The position numbers and the translations under genes are program-made. From NCBI GenBank assembly GCA_045616225.1, contig JAZLGI010000082.1, positions 1-21,884 on the forward strand: a stretch of DNA of 21,884 bases, given 5' to 3'. This document shows, piece after piece, positions 1 to 5,988 of the stretch. The DNA comes from JAZLGI01 sp045616225. GTDB taxonomy: Bacteria > Spirochaetota > Spirochaetia > Sphaerochaetales > Sphaerochaetaceae. Position 1 is the stretch's first letter, and every line of letters begins with the position of its first letter. The notes under the pieces are model-generated. The model was given only the letters and a program-made list of their open reading frames with translations. It ran no database searches and was not told the origin of the DNA.

Positions 1-344
1 ATATTTTCATAGTTTGTACCAGATTCAAAATCCAATGACTTAATCTCAATTGTTAGAGTTTTCTTAATTTCATCAACTTTTACGGTTCCTGTAAAAGAAG
101 CAACAATATTAGTACCGGAAGTTATAGGCATCTTTGTACAAACATATTCTGAATAATTGTCAGTCATTGTAGAAAGATTGTTACTAACAGAAGAACCTTT
201 AATTATTGCTTCTCCAACTATTTTGATTCTTGTAGCATCTGCCATTGAAAGGTTTTCTATGACTTCCTGCTCCGGTTCATCTTCACATGAGACAAAGGCA
301 AAGGCCATGAGACATGCCAAGAAAATTATTATAAATTTCTTCAT
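1..344 (-). CDS. Lipoprotein, N-terminal part only (runs off the window)
   Basis: Reading the minus strand from an ATG at 344 gives 114 residues without a stop before the window edge, so the gene is partial. It starts MKKFIIIFLACLMAFAFVSC, a lysine-positive, hydrophobic signal peptide ending in a spirochaete-style lipobox (FVSC, lipidated Cys 20). The mature start is acidic (EDEPEQE), and the rest is rich in Ser, Thr and Ile/Val like a beta-rich surface lipoprotein (for example IVASFTGTVKVDEIKKTLTIEI). An AGGAG Shine-Dalgarno sits about 10 nt before the ATG (356-360). Lipidation and export are firm; the function is unknown because only the N-terminus is visible. The promoter carries an eight-G tract (separate entry), which suggests variable expression. 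Confidence 0.8.
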   Translation of the reverse strand, partial: MKKFIIIFLACLMAFAFVSCEDEPEQEVIENLSMADATRIKIVGEAIIKGSSVSNNLSTMTDNYSEYVCTKMPITSGTNIVASFTGTVKVDEIKKTLTIEIKSLDFESGTNYEN

Positions 345-381
345 TATAATTTGTACTCCTTTAATTATAATATTTAGGGGC

Positions 382-410
382 ATTATAGCCCCCCCCTTTG
401 CATTTGTAAA
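382..410 (-). promoter_or_regulatory. Promoter of the lipoprotein gene, with an eight-G tract in the spacer
   Basis: On the minus strand TTTACA (405-410) is separated by exactly 17 nt from TATAAT (382-387). A run of eight G (389-396) lies inside that spacer, next to the -10. The expected start near 375 would give a leader of about 30 nt containing the AGGAG. A change in G number would alter the -35/-10 spacing. Sequence match is seen; promoter activity is inferred. Confidence 0.6.
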
Positions 411-431
411 GTCAATTTTCAAGTTGCTTGT

Positions 432-459
432 TTGTTTTATTCGGTCTTTGTTCTATAAT
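432..459 (+). promoter_or_regulatory. Putative leaderless promoter of galK
   Basis: A perfect TATAAT (454-459) has a weak TTGTTT (432-437) 16 nt upstream, and ends 6 nt before the galK ATG at 466. The predicted transcription start therefore coincides with the first base of the start codon, and no Shine-Dalgarno is visible. Confidence 0.5.
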
Positions 460-465
460 GAGCGT

Positions 466-1698
466 ATGAATATTAAAAATCTTTACGGCTCAACAGTTAC
501 AGAGGAAGAATTCTCTTCAAGAATTGATTATTTGGCAAAAAAGCATTTTGAACTGTTTAATGCACAGGCAGATGCATTCTTTTCTACTTCCGGCAGAACA
601 GAATTAGGTGGAAATCACACAGACCATAACCTTGGTTGTGTACTTGCAGGTTCAATTAACTTAGACACAATTGCGGCAGTCCATGAAACACCGGACTACA
701 CCGTTACCATTATTTCTGACGGTTTCAAGCCTGTTTGCGTTGACATCTCAAATTTGGATCCAAGAGAAGATGAAATAGATTCTACAAACGGTATTGTAAG
801 GGGAATAGCCGCTTCAATTGCAAAACGCGGGGGAAATCTGGGCGGTTTCTGTGCAAATACAAATTCTACCGTGCTCAAAGGCAGCGGACTTTCCAGCAGT
901 GCAGCCATAGAAGTTTTGGTTGGAACAATTTTTAACCACATGTTTAATAATGACAGATTCTCTACAACAGAACTTGCCATTATGGGCCAGGAAGCAGAAA
1001 ACAACTACTTTGGAAAACCTTGCGGTCTTATGGATCAGATAGCATGTGCAAACGGTGGAATTGTTGGAATAGATTTCAAAGAACCAAAGAACCCTGTTAT
1101 CTCCCCTGTTAAAGTAGATTTCACAGAGTTTGGCTATGACCTTGTTGTAGTTGGTACAGGCGGAAGCCATGCAGATTTGACAGCAGATTATGCCTCAATT
1201 CCACAGGAAATGAAGGCCGTTGCAAAATATTTCGGAAAAGAAGTCTTAAGAGATGTTTCCATGGCAGAGTTATTGGAAAACTCCGGTAAAATAAGAGAAG
1301 CCATGAACAATGACAGGGCTTTTTTAAGGGCTTATCACTTCCTTGCAGAAAATCAAAGAGCTCAGGATATGGTAAAAGCTCTTGAGGCAAAAGATATCAA
1401 TTCATACTTTGGACTTATCAATTCAAGTGGCAATTCTTCTTTCAAATACCTTCAGAACATATACAGTCCAAATGCCCCAAAAGAACAGGGAATCTCCCTT
1501 GCATTGGCTATGACAGAGAATTTCTTAAACGGACAGGGTGCATATCGTGTTCAGGGCGGAGGATTTGCCGGTACAATTCAGGCATACATACCGGTAGAAA
1601 GAACAGAAGAATACTTTACTTACATGGCAAAGATGTTTAAGGAAGGATGTTGCCACAAACTGGCAATCAGAAATGTTCCTACAAGCAGAATTATCTGA
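466..1698 (+). CDS. galK: Galactokinase (GHMP family)
   Basis: Phosphorylates galactose at C1 with ATP, the first committed step of the Leloir pathway, in the cytoplasm. The 410-residue product has the galactokinase signature near residues 43-54 (GRTELGGNHTDH), the GHMP phosphate-binding loop GLSSSAA at 141-147, GKPCGLMDQIA at 183-193 (D190 the expected catalytic base) and the third motif GGGFAG at 364-369. The reading frame is open upstream to 157, but that extension is basic, unlike the family, and overlaps the divergent lipoprotein gene; the ATG at 466 gives the normal length and directly follows a TATAAT. In motif 1 the usual GEHTDY is GNHTDH, a variant I recall from gut Firmicutes and treponeme galactokinases, so a related sugar substrate is possible. 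The gene stands alone and ends in a shared terminator. Confidence 0.88.
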   Translation: MNIKNLYGSTVTEEEFSSRIDYLAKKHFELFNAQADAFFSTSGRTELGGNHTDHNLGCVLAGSINLDTIAAVHETPDYTVTIISDGFKPVCVDISNLDPREDEIDSTNGIVRGIAASIAKRGGNLGGFCANTNSTVLKGSGLSSSAAIEVLVGTIFNHMFNNDRFSTTELAIMGQEAENNYFGKPCGLMDQIACANGGIVGIDFKEPKNPVISPVKVDFTEFGYDLVVVGTGGSHADLTADYASIPQEMKAVAKYFGKEVLRDVSMAELLENSGKIREAMNNDRAFLRAYHFLAENQRAQDMVKALEAKDINSYFGLINSSGNSSFKYLQNIYSPNAPKEQGISLALAMTENFLNGQGAYRVQGGGFAGTIQAYIPVERTEEYFTYMAKMFKEGCCHKLAIRNVPTSRII

Positions 1699-1720
1699 CC
1701 AAAGTTTTTAGACAAAAAAC

Positions 1721-1744
1721 AGGGGCTGCAATCGTGCAGCCCCT
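1721..1744. terminator. Bidirectional intrinsic terminator
   Basis: A perfect 10-bp stem (AGGGGCTGCA / TGCAGCCCCT) with a 4-nt ATCG loop lies between the convergent galK and Cys-rich protein genes. T-rich sequence follows on the plus strand, and an A run (1713-1719) precedes it, which is the U-tract for the minus strand. Confidence 0.9.
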
Positions 1745-1764
1745 CATTTGTTTATTGTTTTGTT

Positions 1765-2190
1765 TTATTTTTCACATTCGCAATCGCAACCGCATTTGCA
1801 TTCATCTTTATGCTCTTCGCAACCGCAGTCACACTTACATTCATCTTTATGCTCTTCACAACCGCAATCACACTTACAATCATAGTCATAATTTGCATTA
1901 TCAATAAAATCTGCATCACAACAATCACAGCATTCTTCGTGAGATCTTATTACCTCTGAGAGAATGAAAAGAAGAATTCCGGCAATGACAAGAATTCCGC
2001 CAAGGAAAATGAATGTATAACCAAGAGAATAATTAGCTATTGAATATGAAACCTGCATTGTTCCAAATCCGCTGAAATCACGAGTATAAACTCTAGGTGT
2101 CATCTGAACAAAGCCAAGAGCAATTAAAGCTGCTGCACCTACAAGAACAACAATAGCAATAATGAAACTAGCCAAATATCTGTTTCTCAT
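1765..2190 (-). CDS. Small membrane protein with metallothionein-like Cys-rich tail
   Basis: I do not recognise a named family. The 141-residue product has two hydrophobic segments (about 8-28 and 56-79) joined by a polar loop of about 27 residues. A C-terminal tail from residue 82 follows, with 17 cysteines, 3 histidines and many Asp, Glu and Lys. Cysteines occur as CCDCC, then as CxCxC runs. A perfect 13-residue unit (CDCGCEEHKDECK) appears twice in tandem at 107-119 and 120-132. The two 39-bp DNA copies (1834-1872 and 1795-1833) differ only at silent positions. With both termini cytoplasmic (inferred) the tail could bind Zn, Cu or Cd at the inner membrane face. Start supported by AAAGGAG about 8 nt upstream and by a good promoter. 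Single gene; function is inference. Confidence 0.75.
   Translation of the reverse strand: MRNRYLASFIIAIVVLVGAAALIALGFVQMTPRVYTRDFSGFGTMQVSYSIANYSLGYTFIFLGGILVIAGILLFILSEVIRSHEECCDCCDADFIDNANYDYDCKCDCGCEEHKDECKCDCGCEEHKDECKCGCDCECEK
1795..1872 (-). repeat. Two tandem 39-bp coding repeats (13-residue Cys unit)
   Basis: Two adjacent 39-bp units at 1834-1872 and 1795-1833 encode the identical 13-residue Cys-rich unit. The few differences I see between them are third-codon-position changes, suggesting that the protein sequence is kept by selection. Confidence 0.85.
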
Positions 2191-2209
2191 AATAAACTCC
2201 TTTTTCTAA

Positions 2210-2238
2210 AATATAATCACAGTAATCTTTTCCGACAA
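2210..2238 (-). promoter_or_regulatory. Promoter of the Cys-rich membrane protein gene
   Basis: On the minus strand TTGTCG (2233-2238), a 17-nt spacer and TATATT (2210-2215) are followed by AAAGGAG and the ATG at 2190. Confidence 0.55.
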
Positions 2239-2259
2239 CTGCTATTAGTGAAATAACCC

Positions 2260-2709
2260 CTAGTCTTCTATCTTAAAGACGACTTTCTTCACTAAGGAAG
2301 GCTCTCCAAGGGCTACACCGCTTTTATGAGGTTCTCCCGGAAAGAAAACTGAAAATCTTCCCTGAGCTGCCTGCAAAACAGAAATTGGCTCCCCTACAAA
2401 AAAGCCTGTATCATTTACTTCATCAAAACTGTTGCAGTTTCTCTGAAGTTCCCTCCAGCTTGAACTCATTAACTCTTGACCGGAAAGAACAATAATCACA
2501 TCTGTATGCTTTTTATGAAATTCAAAAGGCTTATCTGCAGAACTGGTAACATAAGAGTAAACAGTATAAGAAACTTTTGGGTCTCTTGTAGTGTACTTTC
2601 CCGGAGCTTTGTCATAGACATCATCATGATCCATTGTATCTGCGACAACCTTAATCTTATCAACCAAAGGAGAATACATCTCCAGATTTTCCAGTGTGTC
2701 AAATATCAT
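2260..2709 (-). CDS. YhcH/YjgK/YiaL family protein (cupin-like sugar anomerase family)
   Basis: The 149-residue product matches the YhcH/YjgK/YiaL (EbgC-like) family in length and pattern. It starts with a short MIFDTLENLEMY segment. It has the conserved FEFHKKHTDVIIVLSGQE region around residues 62-79 and the C-terminal FFPGEPHKSGVALGEP, in which His and Glu ligate a metal in the cupin-like barrel. Members include NanQ, an anomerase of sialic acid, and the beta subunit of evolved beta-galactosidase, so a role in sugar anomer or sugar-acid handling is likely; the substrate is not evident. It is the last gene of a three-gene operon: its ATG overlaps the stop of the upstream glycosylase gene as ATGA, implying translational coupling. 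No terminator is visible after it. Confidence 0.8.
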   Translation of the reverse strand: MIFDTLENLEMYSPLVDKIKVVADTMDHDDVYDKAPGKYTTRDPKVSYTVYSYVTSSADKPFEFHKKHTDVIIVLSGQELMSSSWRELQRNCNSFDEVNDTGFFVGEPISVLQAAQGRFSVFFPGEPHKSGVALGEPSLVKKVVFKIED

Positions 2710-3500
2710 TTTCTTCCCCCATTATCAAAATAACCGGAAGTTCTTGCCCAGTGAAAAAGATACTGCTGAGCAACACCGGCATACTGTCCAAAAACACTTT
2801 GGTCCATTCCCTCAAAACAAGTTTCCATAACCCGCTTTATCCAAACATCTTTTGGGAAACACTCAAGACGGTGACAACCAAACAGCAAGGCACAATCTGC
2901 AACCTTGGGGCCAATTCCCTTAATTGTCATGAGAAGCTTTGAAGCCTCTGTTACATCCATAGAATCCAGCTCTTCAAATGTAATTCTTTTTTCTGCAAAA
3001 GCCGTTGCCGTATTTAAGATATAGGAAGACCTGAATCCCAACCCCAAAGATTTTAAATCTGATTCATTTGCTCCTGCAAGGGTTTGGGCATCAGGAAATC
3101 CATGGATACCGTCGTTATTAGTCTTTCCGTAGAAACTGCACATCCTGTCAACAATTCCCATGATTCTCTTTATATTGTTATTTTGGCTTACAACAAAACT
3201 GCATAATGCTTCCCAAGGATTCTGATTAAGTATTCTTATACCCGGAGCAAAATGACAAGCTTTTTCCATAATGGGAGAAACTTTTGAAAATGTGTCCCTC
3301 ATGGCTTGATAATCTGTGTTAAGGTCAAAGAAATTGCTCCAAAAATCAGATTCTTCAATAGGAGAAAGATTATCTTGAGACACTTTTATCTGTCTCACAT
3401 TCTCATTTACACCCGCAGTAACCGTCCAATAATTATTCTCTTTCTTAAACCTGAAACACTGACCGCTTGGAATTGTATTTTCAAGAATTAAATCTGTCAT
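2706..3500 (-). CDS. ogg: 8-oxoguanine DNA glycosylase / AP lyase (OGG1-type)
   Basis: Removes oxidised guanine from DNA and cleaves the abasic site by beta-elimination. The 264 residues show the OGG1 arrangement: an N-terminal beta-rich domain (about 1-75), the SQNNNIKRI helix at 105-113 (human OGG1 has SxNNNIxRI), and a helix-hairpin-helix with KGIGPKVADC at 194-203, where K199 is the expected Schiff-base lysine. The FPKDVWIKR segment follows at 215-223, with D218 the catalytic aspartate. Both catalytic residues are therefore present. The start is set by GGAG upstream and by the ATGA overlap with mntP. Co-transcription with a manganese exporter gene points to an oxidative-stress or metal-stress context (inference). 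Confidence 0.88.
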   Translation of the reverse strand: MTDLILENTIPSGQCFRFKKENNYWTVTAGVNENVRQIKVSQDNLSPIEESDFWSNFFDLNTDYQAMRDTFSKVSPIMEKACHFAPGIRILNQNPWEALCSFVVSQNNNIKRIMGIVDRMCSFYGKTNNDGIHGFPDAQTLAGANESDLKSLGLGFRSSYILNTATAFAEKRITFEELDSMDVTEASKLLMTIKGIGPKVADCALLFGCHRLECFPKDVWIKRVMETCFEGMDQSVFGQYAGVAQQYLFHWARTSGYFDNGGRK

Positions 3501-4090
3501 ACAATCACTCCGGTAATGAAAATTTCAAGTCCAATACCAATTAAAATTATTCCCCCTAAAACAGAAGCCTTCCAAGAGAGCTTTGTCCCGAACTTCTTGC
3601 CAATACCAATTCCTGCAAGGCAAATTACATGCGTCACTGCAGCAATGATAAGAGAGGCAACAAAAGCCATAATTAAAGGGTATTGCTCAATTGTAAAACC
3701 AACAGACAGAGCATCTATGCTTGTTGCAACGCCCTGAACAACCAATTTTCCAAAGCCAAGTTCTTTCCCATTGATATCTTTTGTTTCATTCTTTGCCTTC
3801 AAGCCATCTACCAACATCCCAATACCGATATAAAGCAAAAGCACCAAAGCAATCCATGGTATGAATTTCTCAAAGACTTTAAAATAGACAACTATGGTAT
3901 GAACACATATCCATCCCACCATAGGCATCAAGAACTGAAAAAAACCGTAAACTCCGGCTATTAAGTTCATTCTGGAAGTTTTCATGTTTGTCTCATTCAG
4001 ACCATTTGCCATTGAGACAGAAAAAGCATCCATTGCAAGTCCTATTCCAAGAAGAATACTGTTAAAAAAGAAAACAAATGACCATGTCAT
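3497..4090 (-). CDS. mntP: Manganese efflux pump MntP
   Basis: Exports Mn(II) across the inner membrane. The 197-residue protein is almost entirely hydrophobic, with about six TM segments. It has the duplicated MntP signature: GLAMDAFSVSMANGL near the N-terminus and ATSIDALSVGF in the second half, each with an intramembrane Asp used for Mn transport. A TTG further upstream (4108) also keeps the frame. I chose the ATG at 4090 because it gives the usual length and lies 7 nt after a -10 TAAAAT whose -35 TTGTAA is 17 nt upstream, implying a leaderless start. It leads the operon with ogg and yhcH (ATGA overlap). No mntP-type riboswitch (yybP) fits in the very short upstream region. Confidence 0.87.
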   Translation of the reverse strand: MTWSFVFFFNSILLGIGLAMDAFSVSMANGLNETNMKTSRMNLIAGVYGFFQFLMPMVGWICVHTIVVYFKVFEKFIPWIALVLLLYIGIGMLVDGLKAKNETKDINGKELGFGKLVVQGVATSIDALSVGFTIEQYPLIMAFVASLIIAAVTHVICLAGIGIGKKFGTKLSWKASVLGGIILIGIGLEIFITGVIV

Positions 4091-4097
4091 AGAGGAA

Positions 4098-4126
4098 ATT
4101 TTAATCAATTACCTTTTTAATTACAA
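4098..4126 (-). promoter_or_regulatory. Putative leaderless promoter of mntP-ogg-yhcH
   Basis: On the minus strand TTGTAA (4121-4126), a 17-nt spacer and TAAAAT (4098-4103) end 7 nt before the ATG at 4090. No Shine-Dalgarno precedes that ATG. The -35 overlaps the possible -35 of the divergent peptidase gene. Confidence 0.5.
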
Positions 4127-4148
4127 TAAACAGGACAAGTGCTATACT
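4121..4148 (+). promoter_or_regulatory. Promoter of the M20 peptidase gene
   Basis: TATACT (4143-4148) lies 9 nt before the GGAGG Shine-Dalgarno (4157-4161). The best -35, TTACAA (4121-4126), is 16 nt upstream and is the same six base pairs that form TTGTAA for mntP on the other strand. Confidence 0.5.
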
Positions 4149-4166
4149 GTGACATTGGAGGAAGAA

Positions 4167-5345
4167 ATGGTTTATTCAAATGAAAATCTTGTTGAATTTT
4201 TAAGGTCAATTGTTAAAACTCCAAGTTTATCCGGACAGGAGAACCTGGTTGTTGATGTCATATCTAAGAAAATGAAAGAAATGAACTATGACGAGATTTA
4301 CACAGATAAATACGGAAACCTCATAGGTGGCATTTTTGGAAAAAGACCTGGAAAGACAATTGTTATGGACGGTCACATAGATACAGTAGACATATCCGAC
4401 ATCAACCGTTGGACACATGACCCTTACGCAGCAGAAATAGTTGGCTCAAAAATCTACGGACGGGGCACATCTGACATGAAAGGCGGAGTGGCCTGTATGG
4501 TAACTGCAGCTGCTCATTTTGCACAACAGTGCAATAAAGATTTTGCCGGTAAGATTTATGTTTCATGTTCTGTTCATGAAGAATGCTTTGAGGGTGTTGC
4601 TCCAAGACTTGTTGCAGATTATTGCAAACCAGATTGGGTAATTATAGGAGAAGCAACAAATCTCACTCTCAAACGAGGTCAAAGAGGAAGAGCAGAAATC
4701 AAAGTGGAAACCATAGGCAAAACCTGTCATTCTTCAAACCCTGAAAAAGGTATCAATGCAGTAAACAATATGGTTAAGCTTCTTAATATTATTTCAGAAG
4801 TCAAAGCTCCTGAACATCCGCTCTTGGGAAAAGGAATCATGGAACTTACAGACATAGTTTCATCTCCGTATCCGGGTTCTTCCGTAGTTCCGGGACTTTG
4901 TACAGTCACATTTGACAAACGCCTTCTTCCTGAAGAAACACCTGAGAGTATTCTTAAACCTTTTGAAGAAGCAATTGAAAGACTTAAAAAGGAAGATTCA
5001 ACATTTAAAGCAAGATGTTACATTTCAGAAGGTGAGCAAAAATGCTGGACAGGAAATGATATAAAGGCTCAGAGGTTCTTCCCAGCATGGGTTCTTGAAG
5101 AAGATCATGAACTTGTTCAAAAAGCATTCATGGGTATCAAATCTCAGGGAATAGAAACAAAAATGTCTCACTACTCTTTCTGTACAAACGGAAGTTCCTA
5201 CTGTGGAGAAAAGCACATTCCAACTATTGGCTTTGGTCCTTCACTGGAAAACCTTGCACATACAATTGATGAATACGTAGAAACAGACCAATTGATTCAG
5301 GCAGAAAAAGGATATGTAGGCATCCTTACCCAACTGATGAATTAA
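4167..5345 (+). CDS. M20 family metallopeptidase, YgeY-like
   Basis: Cytoplasmic zinc-dependent amidohydrolase of the M20 (ArgE/DapE) family. The 392 residues carry DGHIDTV at 68-74 (H70 metal ligand, D72), D103 in GRGTSDMKGG as bridging ligand, the catalytic base pair in HEE at 137-139, E162 in IIGEAT, and the C-terminal ligand H365 in LENLAHTIDEY. The pattern is closest to the YgeY family, annotated as a selenium-metabolism-linked hydrolase, whose substrate is not settled; a general N-acyl-amino-acid or dipeptide hydrolase is also possible. The open frame extends upstream to 3984, but that part crosses mntP. GGAGG 5 nt before the ATG at 4167 and the TATACT before it decide the start. No selenium-use genes are nearby in the window. 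Confidence 0.83.
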   Translation: MVYSNENLVEFLRSIVKTPSLSGQENLVVDVISKKMKEMNYDEIYTDKYGNLIGGIFGKRPGKTIVMDGHIDTVDISDINRWTHDPYAAEIVGSKIYGRGTSDMKGGVACMVTAAAHFAQQCNKDFAGKIYVSCSVHEECFEGVAPRLVADYCKPDWVIIGEATNLTLKRGQRGRAEIKVETIGKTCHSSNPEKGINAVNNMVKLLNIISEVKAPEHPLLGKGIMELTDIVSSPYPGSSVVPGLCTVTFDKRLLPEETPESILKPFEEAIERLKKEDSTFKARCYISEGEQKCWTGNDIKAQRFFPAWVLEEDHELVQKAFMGIKSQGIETKMSHYSFCTNGSSYCGEKHIPTIGFGPSLENLAHTIDEYVETDQLIQAEKGYVGILTQLMN

Positions 5346-5393
5346 AGAGCTACTGTAAAAACTCCTTAATAAATTCTGAACTTGCCTTTGCGG

Positions 5394-5439
5394 TATAATG
5401 CACAAAGCATTACTGCAATGCTTGATATGCTTTTGTGCA
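5394..5439 (+). other. Possible small transcript: TATAAT followed by nested inverted repeats
   Basis: TATAAT (5394-5399) directly precedes an 8-bp inverted repeat TGCACAAA (5399-5406) / TTTGTGCA (5432-5439). Inside it a second hairpin can form, AAGCATT (5405-5411) / AATGCTT (5417-5423), which competes partly with a pairing of GCAT (5407-5410) to ATGC (5427-5430). No good -35 is visible. Could be a small RNA or just terminator-region structure. Confidence 0.25.
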
Positions 5440-5445
5440 AAAGAT

Positions 5446-5494
5446 AGGGCTGCACTCCTCAGCCAGAAAACCTGACTTTTGTTACAGCCCCATT
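5446..5494. terminator. Imperfect bidirectional terminator between the M20 gene and rpmB
   Basis: An outer stem AGGGCTG / CAGCCC encloses an inner stem (AGCCAG / CTGACT around a short A-rich loop). ATTTTAT follows on the plus strand and TATCTTTTG on the minus strand. It lies between convergent genes, so termination of either is plausible. Confidence 0.5.
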
Positions 5495-5519
5495 TTATCT
5501 GATAGACTAGAATATTTAA

Positions 5520-5750
5520 TTAGACAATCTTTGTTACTTTGCCGGCTCTGAGGCAACGTGTACAAACTTTAATTGTCTTTGGAGTTCCGTTTACCAATGT
5601 CTTAACTGTTACAAGGTTTGGCATGAAAACTCTGTTTGTTGTGACACCAATGTGCTGTCCAACACCACCTTTCTTCTTTGCAAGACCTTTTCTTGGTACT
5701 ACGTGTCCAGTAATAGTTCCTTTTCCACAAATTTCACATCTACGTGCCAT
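5520..5750 (-). CDS. rpmB: 50S ribosomal protein L28
   Basis: Structural protein of the large ribosomal subunit. From the ATG at 5750 the product has 76 residues and starts MARRCEICGKG. The GxxGHxVxxxG-type N-terminal half and the pair CEIC (about 5-8) and CTRC near the C-terminus show the zinc-ribbon (C+) form of L28. A longer frame begins four codons upstream (MEYI), but AGGTGG (5759-5764) is 8 nt before the inner ATG and the family begins MARRC or MSRxC, so the inner start is right. It is a single-gene unit, divergent from tRNA-Pro and ending in an imperfect terminator. A C+ L28 normally implies that the cell can keep zinc-bound ribosomal proteins when zinc is ample. Confidence 0.95.
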   Translation of the reverse strand: MARRCEICGKGTITGHVVPRKGLAKKKGGVGQHIGVTTNRVFMPNLVTVKTLVNGTPKTIKVCTRCLRAGKVTKIV

Positions 5751-5875
5751 AATATATTCCACCTTTGATTTAATCGTTATTGGAGCAACATTAGGAAGTT
5801 ATCAGATTTACCAAAATATGTAAAGTCGTTTGTTCTTGTTATTTGATGAAAGTTATTAAAAAAGTGTTTTTATTA

Positions 5876-5904
5876 TTGACCTTACCTTTGCAATTTCATA
5901 TACT
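5876..5904 (+). promoter_or_regulatory. Promoter of the tRNA-Pro gene
   Basis: TTGACC (5876-5881), an exact 17-nt spacer and TATACT (5899-5904) form the strongest consensus promoter in the window. The predicted start near 5911 leaves a leader of about 5 nt before the tRNA. Confidence 0.8.
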
Positions 5905-5915
5905 CATTTCTGTTG

Positions 5916-5988
5916 CGGGGCGTTGCCTAGTGGCTATGGCGCCTGCTTTGGGAGCAGGATATCGGAGGTTCGAGTCCTCTCGCCCCGA
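5916..5988 (+). tRNA. tRNA-Pro (anticodon UGG)
   Basis: Full cloverleaf of 73 nt. The acceptor CGGGGCG (5916-5922) pairs with CGCCCCG (5981-5987). The anticodon arm is CCTGC-TTTGGGA-GCAGG with anticodon TGG, which with modification can read all CCN codons. The T arm is GGAGG-TTCGAGT-CCTCT, closed by one G-U pair, and the discriminator is A5988. CCA is not encoded, so it must be added after transcription. A strong promoter lies just upstream, and the 3' trailer contains three tandem units that each repeat the last 16 nt of this gene. Confidence 0.95.

Noticed and set aside
157..465. N-terminal extension of the galactokinase reading frame (103 extra residues)
   Set aside because: It is the antisense of the leftward lipoprotein gene and its promoter, has no family counterpart, and the TATAAT before the ATG at 466 fits the inner start.
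3984..4166. N-terminal extension of the M20 peptidase frame
   Set aside because: It crosses the mntP coding sequence on the other strand; a GGAGG site directly precedes the ATG at 4167.
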